NCBI GenBank assembly: GCA_001795165.1 | Contig: MGNS01000023.1 | Span: 4,996-17,376 of the forward strand | Source of the DNA: Chloroflexi bacterium RBG_16_57_11 | Lineage (GTDB): Bacteria > Chloroflexota > Anaerolineae > Anaerolineales > UBA4823 | Length of the DNA stretch: 12,381 bases | Reading direction: 5' to 3' | Shown here: positions 1 to 5,589 of the stretch, in pieces | Numbering within the stretch: the first letter of the stretch is position 1 | Layout: each line of letters starts with the position of its first letter | Position numbers and translations under genes: made by a program | Notes under the pieces: generated by a model | What the model was told of the DNA's origin: nothing | The model's input: only the letters and a program-made list of their open reading frames with translations | The model's database searches: none

Positions 1-309
1 TACGAACTACACGCTAGAATCTGCCAGACCCTTTCTAGCGCGAAGCGCCTGGAAGTAATCGACTGTTTACGGGATGGTGAGCTGCCCGTGATCAGTCTGG
101 CTGAGCTGACAAACATCAGTCAGGCCAACCTGTCGCAACATCTTGCCATCATGCGGGAGAAAGGAATTGTGACTGCTCGCCGTGAGGGGTCGAATGTCTA
201 TTACCAATTGAGCAATCCCAAAATAACACAGGCTTGCGACCTCATGCGCCAGGTGTTATTGGAACACCTCGAAGCCTGTGGAGAACTTGCTGAAACATCG
301 CGTCGATGA
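1..309 (+). CDS. ArsR-family winged-helix transcriptional repressor (5' truncated by window edge)
   Basis: Frame 1 is open from the first base, so the gene starts left of the window. The 102 residues visible cover most of an ArsR domain. Residues 11-30 (LSSAKRLEVIDCLRDGELPV) match the family's first helices, and SLAELTNISQANLSQHLAIM is the helix-turn-helix. The GIVTARREGSNVYYQLSNP segment is the beta-wing. A GTG at 88 lies inside the conserved N-terminal part and is not the start. Cys residues sit at fragment positions 8, 22, 79 and 93. In ArsR regulators such Cys can bind metal or sense persulfide (as in SqrR/BigR), but C22 is one position off my recollection of the SqrR Cys, so the ligand is unresolved. 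The neighbours are a DsrE-family gene 23 nt downstream and an SQR-like flavoprotein, which favours a sulfur-responsive repressor of its own operon. Its operator would lie outside the window. Confidence 0.93.
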   Translation, partial: YELHARICQTLSSAKRLEVIDCLRDGELPVISLAELTNISQANLSQHLAIMREKGIVTARREGSNVYYQLSNPKITQACDLMRQVLLEHLEACGELAETSRR

Positions 310-332
310 TCCGATTGTGAAGGAGATTTGCT

Positions 333-698
333 ATGACTGACCAAACAAACAAAAAATTTCTATTCATTATCAATGACGCGCCTTATGGAAATGAACGACC
401 CTACAACGCATTGCGATTGGCTCTTAACCTGGTAAAACGTGATGGGGTTGAAGTGCGCATCTTTTTTACCGGAGACGGTGTCCTTTGCGCTCGCCAGGGC
501 CAGAAAACGCCGGACGGGTACTATAACATTGAGCGCATGGTCAAAGCCCTTGCCAACAGAGGAAAAGTTGCCACCTGAGGGACTTGCTGTGACGCCCGCG
601 GGCTCGGGCTGGAAGATCTAACCGAAGGCGTAATCCGGGGAAGCATGGCACTCCAGGGCGATTGGACTGTAGAAATGGAAAAATTATTGGTGTTTTAA
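333..698 (+). CDS. DsrE-family sulfur-carrier protein with in-frame TGA; candidate selenoprotein (Sec82)
   Basis: ATG 333 follows AAGGAG at 320-325. The frame reads 81 residues to TGA at 576-578, then continues with no shift for 39 more codons to TAA 696-698, giving 121 residues if TGA is read through. The first part is DsrE-like: FLFIINDAPYG at 10-20, then a GDGVLCA segment around 47-53 and a TPDGYYNIERM stretch. The part after TGA is also DsrE-like: GTCCDARG followed by an acidic/hydrophobic C-terminus ending KLLVF. From memory, Cys homologues have CGTC-DARG here, so the TGA replaces exactly the first redox Cys. Sec at this codon would give U82-G-T-C85. DsrE/TusD-type proteins relay sulfane sulfur on cysteines, and DsrE-like selenoproteins have been reported from metagenomic surveys, as I recall. 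Alternatives are a nonsense mutation or a base-calling error (TGC or TGT read as TGA). TGA ends many other genes here, so wholesale reassignment is unlikely. Confidence 0.72.
594..609 (+). promoter_or_regulatory. Candidate bacterial SECIS hairpin downstream of TGA 576-578
   Basis: GCCCG at 594-598 pairs with CGGGC at 605-609 around the six-base loop CGGGCT. The loop begins 20 nt after the TGA and has G as its second base. This agrees with the bacterial SECIS rules as I know them: a short stem, an apical loop roughly 16-37 nt from UGA, and G within the first two loop bases. The hairpin is also within coding sequence, as bacterial SECIS elements are. The GC-rich stem could form by chance, and a shorter GCC/GGC alternative with a CGCG loop overlaps it. 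Confidence 0.42.
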
Positions 699-729
699 AA
701 TTAAGCTCTGCTAGGAAGGGAAAGTTGCT

Positions 730-1971
730 ATGTCTGGTAAAACGATTGTGATATTGGGTGGGGGTGTCGGAGGGCTGGTGACCGCCAACGAACTGCGACG
801 ATTTCTACCACCGGAACATCGCATCGTTTTGGTGGAAAGAAATTCTGATCATTACTTTGCACCCTCGTTTCTATGGTTGATGACCGGGGAGCGACGACTG
901 GAACAGATCAAGTGTGATATAAGGAGCCTGTTACTACCCGGCATCGAGGTAGAACTGGCCGAGGCTCAGGCAATAGATATTGGCAATCAACATGTGCAGA
1001 CGAGCACTTTGGTTCTGCCTTATGATTACCTGGTTGTTGCCTTTGGAGCAGAGCTGGCCCCTGAAATGATCCCCGGTTTACTGGAAAGCGCGCAGACTTT
1101 CTATACTTACGATGGGGCATTGAAACTCCACGATGCACTAAAAAGCGTTTCAAGCGGGAGGGTGGCTGTCGTAGTGAGCGCATTGCCCTATAAGTGCCCA
1201 GGAGCTCCGCACGAAGGCGCCATGCTGATCGCTGATTTCTTTCGCAAGCGTGGTCTGAGCCAGAAAGTGGAAGTGCATTTGTTCACCCCAGAACCCCAAC
1301 CCATGCCAGTAGCTGGTCCAGCGTTGGGGGATGCAGTCAAGCAAATGTTGGGTAATAACAGGGTAGCCCTACATACTCTGCATAAATTGACCCGGGTGGA
1401 TGCAGATACTCGTGAGCTTTCTTTCGAGGGGAATGACGCTTTTCGATACGATCTACTGGTTGCAATTCCTCCACACCGCGGGTCGATGGTGGCACGTGAT
1501 GCTGGCCTGACCAATGAAGCCGGCTGGATCCCAGTCAACCGCCTAACATTGCAAACTCAATCCAAGGGAGTATATGCCCTGGGTGATGCAACCGCTATCT
1601 CGCTCCCAGGCCGCTGGAAACCGGATGTGCCATTAATGTTACCCAAAGCGGGTGTGTTTGCTCATGCCCAGGCAAAGGTAGTAGCCCAGCGGATAGCGGC
1701 GGAGATTGCTGGAGGGGGTAACCCGAGCGAATTTCCGGGGGTCGGTTATTGTATGTTAGAAGCAGGGGAAAGTTTGGCCGGTTTTGCCTTTGGGGACTTC
1801 TTTGCAGAGCCATCGCCACAAATCGAATTGCGCCAAACCGGGAAAACCTGGCACCTGGGAAAAGTGTTATTTGAACAATGGTGGCTATCCCCGCTTAACA
1901 TCCGGCGTGAGGCTTTGAGGTTGGCCCTGTCTCTTGGTGGTAAGGCGCTTGGTATACCGATCGTCATCTGA
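730..1971 (+). CDS. SQR-like FAD-dependent oxidoreductase (sulfide:quinone oxidoreductase family)
   Basis: This 413-residue flavoprotein starts at ATG 730 after AGGAAGG (713-719). The N-terminal dinucleotide fold is VILGGGVGGL (7-16), with the acidic end of strand 2 at VLVERN. The second FAD motif is YALGDAT at 282-288. Two conserved-type cysteines are visible: Cys156 in PYKCPGAP and Cys341 in GYCMLEAG. They lie where SQR and flavocytochrome c sulfide dehydrogenases have their redox pair. The third Cys seen near position 125 in some SQRs is absent, so this is not the classical three-Cys type. No transmembrane helix is evident; the C-terminal 35 residues alternate hydrophobic and basic residues and could form a membrane-contacting amphipathic segment. 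The likely role is oxidising sulfide or a persulfide and passing electrons to quinone. The adjacent DsrE-family protein could accept or deliver the sulfane sulfur. The exact substrate is not proven, since related enzymes can use other acceptors. Confidence 0.85.
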   Translation: MSGKTIVILGGGVGGLVTANELRRFLPPEHRIVLVERNSDHYFAPSFLWLMTGERRLEQIKCDIRSLLLPGIEVELAEAQAIDIGNQHVQTSTLVLPYDYLVVAFGAELAPEMIPGLLESAQTFYTYDGALKLHDALKSVSSGRVAVVVSALPYKCPGAPHEGAMLIADFFRKRGLSQKVEVHLFTPEPQPMPVAGPALGDAVKQMLGNNRVALHTLHKLTRVDADTRELSFEGNDAFRYDLLVAIPPHRGSMVARDAGLTNEAGWIPVNRLTLQTQSKGVYALGDATAISLPGRWKPDVPLMLPKAGVFAHAQAKVVAQRIAAEIAGGGNPSEFPGVGYCMLEAGESLAGFAFGDFFAEPSPQIELRQTGKTWHLGKVLFEQWWLSPLNIRREALRLALSLGGKALGIPIVI

Positions 1972-2004
1972 TCTTCACAAGTTCTTCACAGGTTCTACAT
2001 ATCT
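1972..2004 (+). promoter_or_regulatory. Three tandem 11-bp direct repeats, probable response-regulator operator
   Basis: Beginning at the base after the upstream stop codon are TCTTCACAAGT (1972-1982), TCTTCACAGGT (1983-1993) and the weaker TCTACATATCT (1994-2004). The 11-bp phase puts each half-site on the same helix face, which is the layout bound by OmpR/PhoB-family response regulators in tandem. The repeats lie 53 nt upstream of the start codon at 2058. AT-rich -10-like strings occur at 2000-2005 (TATCTA) and 2034-2039 (TATAGT). Neither has a good -35 at the right distance, as expected of an activator-dependent promoter. The regulator is not encoded in the window. Confidence 0.5.
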
Positions 2005-2057
2005 ATATGGGAAAATGTGAATACGCGAATTGATATAGTTTAATAAAGGAGCGAAAA

Positions 2058-2342
2058 ATGTGTGGTTGTATTTTACTGCACGCGGCAATGAACCACCCAG
2101 AGCAGCAGCCTGTCACCCAGTCTGCACACGTGGTCAATGTACCCTCTGCTGCTGGTGGGCAAAGATGTCTACACTGTGGCTTTCTTCTACAGCCAGGTTT
2201 CTCCTTTTGCCCCGGTTGTGGTGTAAGTCTTCGAACCATGGAGTGTCCGGCGTGCGGACAGAAGGTAGAACCAGGCTGGGGAGCATGTGCATATTGCGGA
2301 TCGCCGCTCGGTGAAGCACTGAGACAGCCGGCGCAGCAATGA
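2058..2342 (+). CDS. Small double zinc-ribbon protein with N-terminal CGC/His/Met motif
   Basis: This is a 94-residue protein. The start ATG at 2058 is preceded by AAAGGAG (2045-2051). It contains two matched zinc ribbons of the double zinc-ribbon type: C37-x2-C40-x10-C51-x2-C54 and C63-x2-C66-x10-C77-x2-C80, each arranged CxxCG ... CxxCG. The N-terminus, MCGCILLHAAMNH, packs two Cys, two His and one Met into 13 residues and looks like an extra metal-binding tail. A proline/glutamine-rich linker (14-34) joins the two parts. No signal peptide or membrane helix is seen, so a cytoplasmic location is likely. It leads a three-gene unit whose other members carry Met-rich and zinc-ribbon segments, which suggests a shared metal-related role. 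The function is not known to me. Confidence 0.82.
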   Translation: MCGCILLHAAMNHPEQQPVTQSAHVVNVPSAAGGQRCLHCGFLLQPGFSFCPGCGVSLRTMECPACGQKVEPGWGACAYCGSPLGEALRQPAQQ

Positions 2343-2371
2343 TATTAGAACCTGGCGCCCACGCACTCGAG

Positions 2372-2377
2372 AGGAGG
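2372..2377 (+). promoter_or_regulatory. Shine-Dalgarno AGGAGG that sets the start at 2383
   Basis: A perfect AGGAGG lies 5 nt before ATG 2383. An in-frame GTG at 2377 overlaps this site, so it cannot be its start. Confidence 0.8.
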
Positions 2378-2382
2378 TGTCG

Positions 2383-3006
2383 ATGAGACGGCTACTAAAA
2401 TGGACTGGATTAATCCTGCTGGCCGCAGTGGTTGGGCTGGTGCTGGCTTTTACATTCTCAAGCTTTAACCGGCTGCGAGGCGGCGGTACCATCACGATGG
2501 ACCAGGCGGCAGAGGCAGCGCGCCAGTATGTCGAGGCTTATGGAAATCCGGATTTGACGCTGACCGAGGTGATGGAATTTGAGAACAATTTCTATGTGGA
2601 GGTCGAAGAGAAAAGCACATCCGTCCACGCATTCGAGTTGCTCGTCGATCGTTATTCTGGGGTTGTGTCTCCCGAGCCCGGCCCGAATATGATGTGGAAC
2701 ACTCGCTACGGGCACATGGGTGGGATGATGGGCGGTTGGAGAGGGCAACAGGTTGGCTCTATGACCATTCCTCAAGAGCAGGCGCGGGAAATTGCTCAAC
2801 ATTGGTTGGATCGGTTTATGCCAGGTACATCCGCTGCGGAGGAGGCCGACGCTTTCTATGGTTACTATACCATTCATGTGATGCAAGATGGACATGTGTC
2901 CGGGATGCTAAGCGTGAATGGCTACAGTGGTGAGGTTTGGTACCACTCCTGGCATGGGAGTTTCATCGATATGCAAGAATTGGAGAAAGAGAATGAACAA
3001 GGTTAA
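2383..3006 (+). CDS. Membrane-anchored protein with two PepSY-like halves and Met/His/Gly-rich linker
   Basis: This is a 207-residue protein. Residues 8-25 form one hydrophobic helix after the basic MRRLLK, so it is a signal anchor or uncleaved signal peptide with the rest outside the membrane. Two PepSY-like halves follow. Residues 37-97 run from ITMDQAAEAARQYV to ELLVDRYSGVV. Residues 127-190 run from MTIPQEQAREIAQHWL to LSVNGYSGEVWYHSW. Both have the helix-then-strands layout and a xxxxYSGxV ending. The linker at 102-119 is rich in Met, His, Gly and Trp (NMMWNTRYGHMGGMMGGW) and could bind soft metal ions such as Cu(I). The 34-nt gap after the preceding gene and the 14-nt overlap with the next indicate one operon. 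The PepSY assignment rests on pattern only. Metal binding is inference. Confidence 0.75.
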   Translation: MRRLLKWTGLILLAAVVGLVLAFTFSSFNRLRGGGTITMDQAAEAARQYVEAYGNPDLTLTEVMEFENNFYVEVEEKSTSVHAFELLVDRYSGVVSPEPGPNMMWNTRYGHMGGMMGGWRGQQVGSMTIPQEQAREIAQHWLDRFMPGTSAAEEADAFYGYYTIHVMQDGHVSGMLSVNGYSGEVWYHSWHGSFIDMQELEKENEQG

Positions 3007-3364
3007 TTGGACCGTGGTAATTATCTTTAGCGTTGTGTTGGTGTTCGCTTTTGTGGTGGGTCTGAGCTTGTTTGGCGGCTGGGGTTATGGGGGTTGGGGA
3101 ATGATGGGATCAGGGAGGATGGGGCCCGGCATGATGGGCAATTGGGGGTTCAGTCCCTTCGGCTGGCTGGGGATGATCTTCATGTGGCTGATCCCGTTAG
3201 GTTTAGTGGTGCTGGTGGTTCTGGGGATTATCGGGTTGTTTCGGTCGATCGGCAGCGGGGGAGGCGGGGGGTCGGCGACTCCGACGCGCACCTGCCCGAA
3301 CTGTGGTCGCGCCGCTCAGGCAGAATGGCAAAACTGCCCATTTTGCGGGCAAAGCTTACCATAA
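2993..3364 (+). CDS. Two-helix membrane protein with Met/Gly/Trp-rich loop and C-terminal zinc ribbon
   Basis: The start ATG at 2993 follows a GGAGAAAGAG stretch and overlaps the end of the previous gene by 14 nt, implying translational coupling. The frame is open further upstream (in-frame ATG at 2918), but that would overlap the previous gene by 89 nt and lacks a ribosome site. The 123-residue protein has a helix at 6-27, then a loop at 28-56 dominated by Gly, Met and Trp (GWGMMGSGRMGPGMMGNWG). A second helix at 57-84, a poly-Gly hinge at 88-93 and a zinc ribbon follow: C101-x2-C104-x10-C115-x2-C118. The ribbon has the same spacing as both ribbons of the first gene of the unit, so the two proteins may share a partner or ligand. 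The loop resembles the Met-rich linker of the previous protein. The function is unknown; an envelope metal-sensing or metal-delivery role is a guess. Confidence 0.78.
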   Translation: MNKVNWTVVIIFSVVLVFAFVVGLSLFGGWGYGGWGMMGSGRMGPGMMGNWGFSPFGWLGMIFMWLIPLGLVVLVVLGIIGLFRSIGSGGGGGSATPTRTCPNCGRAAQAEWQNCPFCGQSLP

Positions 3365-3461
3365 TCCCTAGGGTGATGGAAAGAGCGGTGAGGGCAAATC
3401 CTTTGCCGGGCTGACACAGTCGGGCGAATTGTCCAGGAAGCGATCGCTGGGTTTCTTCAGG

Positions 3462-3491
3462 CTCCGCGCCCCATTTGGGGCGCGGAGTTTT
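3462..3491 (+). terminator. Strong rho-independent terminator closing the zinc-ribbon/PepSY operon
   Basis: CTCCGCGCCCC (3462-3472) and GGGGCGCGGAG (3477-3487) form a perfect 11-bp stem around ATTT, followed by TTTT at 3488-3491. It lies 97 nt after the last stop codon. On the opposite strand the hairpin lacks a T-run, so it mainly serves + strand transcripts. Confidence 0.85.
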
Positions 3492-3507
3492 AGGGGTTAT
3501 ACGACGG

Positions 3508-3680
3508 TCAGGGGCAAGCGACCTTGGAGGTCCAATCGCTGAACACGCCCGCCTGGTTGCCCAGAAAGATCCAGGCATGCAGCACATAAACGCCGAGGGG
3601 CTGGTTCAGGTGCAGGTGCAGGTGCTGGTCGAGGACTTCGGGCGGCATGGTGTTCCCGGCCGCGTCCCAGTTGGCGGCGG
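3508..3680 (-). pseudogene. Minus-strand remnant: C-terminal end of an unrecognised protein
   Basis: Read on the minus strand, the frame ending at TGA 3510-3508 gives about 56 residues that look like genuine protein: ANWDAAGNTMPPEVLDQHLH, then LNQPLGVYVLHAWIFLGNQA, then a W-rich end closing KVACP. The regular hydrophobic/aromatic pattern, the NWDAAGN and FSDW segments and the natural-looking C-terminus are unlike the low-quality shadow frames elsewhere. Upstream of about 3680 the reading degenerates into basic/Pro-rich text, and no start with a ribosome site is seen. I infer the 3' end of a gene whose 5' part was deleted before the nuo operon. The family is not recognised. It contains HLHLHL, encoded by a CAGGTG triplication on the + strand. 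Confidence 0.45.
3607..3624. repeat. CAGGTG hexanucleotide, three tandem copies
   Basis: CAGGTG occurs at 3607-3612, 3613-3618 and 3619-3624. It is in phase with the minus-strand remnant, where it encodes His-Leu three times, so it may be a slippage expansion or a selected metal-binding run. Confidence 0.8.
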
Positions 3681-3689
3681 GCGCTAAGG

Positions 3690-3717
3690 TTATGAAAGGG
3701 TTAATGTATGGTAAAAT
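3690..3717 (+). promoter_or_regulatory. Possible promoter for the nuo operon
   Basis: TGGTAAAAT at 3709-3717 fits an extended -10 (TG-n-TAAAAT). TTATGA at 3690-3695, 16 nt upstream, is a weak -35 match. Transcription would start near 3724, leaving a leader of about 70 nt before ATG 3797. It lies in the only gene-free stretch ahead of nuoA. The match is modest and could be chance. Confidence 0.32.
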
Positions 3718-3719
3718 AA

Positions 3720-3751
3720 CCCGGCGCCCCGTAACACTGGGGTGTGTCGGG
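3720..3751. other. Imperfect inverted repeat in the nuo leader
   Basis: CCCG (3720-3723) pairs with CGGG (3748-3751) and CCCC (3727-3730) with GGGG (3739-3742), with an asymmetric internal loop and the apical loop GTAACACT. No T-run follows, so it is not an obvious terminator. It could be a protein-binding palindrome or an mRNA leader structure. Confidence 0.35.
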
Positions 3752-3796
3752 TGTTGTCTATGACGCACGTGACTATATTCACAAAGAGGAGCGCAT

Positions 3797-4156
3797 ATGC
3801 AACTTCAAGACTGGCTGTTCATCGGCGTTTTCCTGGTATTAGCGCCGGTCTTCCCGGCGGTGGCATTGTTGATCCCTCGTATCATCGCCCCTAAAAAACC
3901 CAACAAGATTAAACTACAAACTTACGAATGTGGTATTGAGACGGTGGGCGACTCATGGGTACAGTTTAGGGTGCAGTATTACATTTTCGGCTTGATCTTC
4001 CTGATCTTCGATATTGAGGCGATCTTCCTGTATCCCTGGGCGGTTGCCTTCGACTTGTTACCATTGTTTGCAGTTCTTGAGGGAATCCTGTTCATCCTCA
4101 TCCTCATCGCCGGGCTGGTTTGGGCCTGGCGCAAGGGTGTCCTCCAATGGGCTTGA
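3797..4156 (+). CDS. nuoA: NADH-quinone oxidoreductase subunit A
   Basis: This 119-residue membrane subunit of complex I starts at ATG 3797 after GAGGAG (3786-3791). It has three hydrophobic helices, at about 7-30, 60-83 and 90-111. The signature TYECGIET is at 42-49, and FDIEAIFLYPWAV is at 71-83. Asp72 and Glu74 are the acidic pair equivalent to those in the E. coli subunit. NuoA sits beside NuoH and NuoJ near the quinone cavity. The length is normal for the family. In most bacteria nuoB, nuoC and nuoD follow directly; here the next gene is nuoH, 163 nt away and behind a hairpin. Confidence 0.97.
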   Translation: MQLQDWLFIGVFLVLAPVFPAVALLIPRIIAPKKPNKIKLQTYECGIETVGDSWVQFRVQYYIFGLIFLIFDIEAIFLYPWAVAFDLLPLFAVLEGILFILILIAGLVWAWRKGVLQWA

Positions 4157-4169
4157 TAGTATTAAAGTA

Positions 4170-4202
4170 CAAAAGGCTGATGGTACTTCCTTCAGCCTTT
4201 TG
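4170..4202 (+). terminator. Terminator/attenuator-like hairpin between nuoA and nuoH
   Basis: CAAAAGGCTGA (4170-4180) pairs perfectly with TCAGCCTTTTG (4192-4202) around an 11-nt loop. The 3' arm itself supplies the T-run, giving CCTTTTGTTT. AAGTAC (4165-4170) can alternatively pair with GTACTT (4183-4188), which would put the hairpin's 5' arm in a loop, a possible competing fold. No separate promoter for nuoH is evident in the 117 nt after it, so partial read-through is the likely arrangement. The remaining gap also has a small hairpin, 4266-4290. Confidence 0.55.
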
Positions 4203-4307
4203 TTTGGCCGCGGCTTGGAAAGCGGTTGTGGCTGTTTTTGGCATTAACGTTATGCGGATATTTTGCACCTGGCCTTTGCACTGGCCGGTGTAATAACCCC
4301 ATCGATC

Positions 4308-4312
4308 AGGAG
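4308..4312 (+). promoter_or_regulatory. Shine-Dalgarno AGGAG that sets the nuoH start at 4320
   Basis: AGGAG lies 7 nt before ATG 4320. The frame is open back to a TTG at 4263, and a GTG occurs at 4317, but only ATG 4320 has good spacing. The ATG at 4315 is out of frame. Confidence 0.75.
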
Positions 4313-4319
4313 CGATGTG

Positions 4320-5546
4320 ATGTTTGATCCAATGAATTCAATTGCCCAATGGCTGACAGACTTGCTCTCCGGCTGGGGGCTGTCTTCTGGCCTGGTCATA
4401 TTTATCCTCACTTTGCTTGGTGTAGTGGTGGTGGCGACTTTTGTGCTGGTGTTAGATATTTTTCTGGTTTGGGTGGAGCGAAAGGTGGTCGCGCGCTTCC
4501 AGGACCGCCTGGGGCCAAACCGCCTGGGACCTTTTGGCCTGATCCAGCCTTTAGCCGATGTCATCAAGCTCCTAATCAAGGAGGATATCACCCCTTCTGG
4601 CGCTGACCGGGTAGTTTATAACCTGGCGCCAATTATGGCACTGGCAACGGTGCTGTTGCTCTGGGCGGTGATCCCCTTTGCGCCAACCATGCTGGGAGCA
4701 GATATCAGCGTGGGCGTATTGTATATCGTGGCAATTGGTGCTATTGGGACGTTAGGGTTGATCATGGCTGGCTGGGCATCGAACAACAAGTACGCCCTGC
4801 TGGGGGCGCTGCGAACGGTGGCTATGACCGTCTCGTATGAAGTTCCAATGGTCGTCTCGTTGCTTCTCCCGGTAATCCTGGCGCGCTCCATGTCATTGCA
4901 AGAAATTGTTAACCGGCAGTCGATCTGGTATATCGTGGCTGCGCCAATCGCAGCCCTGATCTTCTTGATCTCAGCGATCGCCGAACTGGGCCGTGCGCCT
5001 TTCGACCTGGCGGAAGCTGAATCGGAGATCGTCGCGGGCTTTCATATCGAGTACAGCGGGATGAAATTTGGGCTGTTCTATGCCGGCGAATTACTGCACG
5101 CGGTGACGATGGGAGCGCTGTTCGCTACCTTTTTCCTGGGGGGCTGGAAAGGCCCGTTTGTTGAGCAGGTGCCGATCCTTGGGGTGGTTTACCTGCTGGC
5201 TAAAGCGATGTTCCTTTACTGGGTGATCATGTGGGTGAAATATTCATTGCCGCGTGTGCGTATAGATCATATGCTGGATTTTAACTGGAAGCTGCTCACC
5301 CCACTGGCGCTGGTGATGGTCATGGCGACCGCCCTCCTGGACAAGTTATTAATAGGACTGGCCATCCCTGCTGGCAGCCTGGCCTACACCTTTTGGATGC
5401 TGGTGATGAACATATTCATCGGCTGGGCTACATTGAGCTTGCTTCGTACCCATGCCAGAGTGGAACGGATGAGGGTGGGCGAGCCAAAGCCGGTCGCCAG
5501 GCCTGAGTTGTCTGGTGTAAAACCTACTGGAATTACCAAAGTCTGA
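4320..5546 (+). CDS. nuoH: NADH-quinone oxidoreductase subunit H
   Basis: This is a 408-residue polytopic subunit that links the quinone-binding site to the proton-pumping arm. Signatures include WVERKVVARFQDRLGPNRLG at 51-70 and the quinone-cavity loop ELGRAPFDLAEAESEIVAGF at 222-241, followed by HIEYSGMKFG. The conserved acidic residues of that loop are intact. At least eight hydrophobic helices are visible, ending near 383. The protein is longer than the E. coli subunit (about 325 residues). The extra length comes from the N-terminal extension and a polar C-terminal tail after about 385 with two Pro-rich segments. The product should form the heel of the L-shaped complex with NuoA, J and K. 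The gene is followed 43 nt later by nuoJ. Confidence 0.96.
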   Translation: MFDPMNSIAQWLTDLLSGWGLSSGLVIFILTLLGVVVVATFVLVLDIFLVWVERKVVARFQDRLGPNRLGPFGLIQPLADVIKLLIKEDITPSGADRVVYNLAPIMALATVLLLWAVIPFAPTMLGADISVGVLYIVAIGAIGTLGLIMAGWASNNKYALLGALRTVAMTVSYEVPMVVSLLLPVILARSMSLQEIVNRQSIWYIVAAPIAALIFLISAIAELGRAPFDLAEAESEIVAGFHIEYSGMKFGLFYAGELLHAVTMGALFATFFLGGWKGPFVEQVPILGVVYLLAKAMFLYWVIMWVKYSLPRVRIDHMLDFNWKLLTPLALVMVMATALLDKLLIGLAIPAGSLAYTFWMLVMNIFIGWATLSLLRTHARVERMRVGEPKPVARPELSGVKPTGITKV

Positions 5547-5576
5547 TCGATTCCTGCATGATCAATTCTTGATCTT

Positions 5577-5581
5577 AAGGA
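5577..5581 (+). promoter_or_regulatory. Shine-Dalgarno AAGGA that sets the nuoJ start at 5590
   Basis: AAGGA lies 8 nt before ATG 5590. A TTG at 5569 begins a longer reading, but its first residues are not NuoJ-like and this site lies within it. Confidence 0.7.
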
Positions 5582-5589
5582 TAGTGCCT

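Noticed and set aside
560..600. Frameshift as the cause of the split DsrE gene
   Set aside because: The family-like sequence continues in exactly the same frame after TGA 576-578, so only one codon is anomalous.
1972..2004. Short repeats as a CRISPR array
   Set aside because: The units are only 11 bp, directly abutting, with no spacers.
2918..2992. Longer start for the two-helix zinc-ribbon protein
   Set aside because: It would overlap the preceding gene by 89 nt with no ribosome site, and the added residues do not look like a membrane-protein N-terminus. ATG 2993 has a purine-rich site.
3475..3687. Plus-strand 70-residue frame through the intergenic region
   Set aside because: It starts within the terminator hairpin, has low-complexity composition, and lies opposite the more protein-like minus-strand remnant.
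3720..3751. Hairpin as a second terminator
   Set aside because: The stem is imperfect and no T-run follows on either strand.
3774..3779. TATATT as the -10 box of nuoA
   Set aside because: The start would fall on the ribosome site and no -35 is found at a proper distance.
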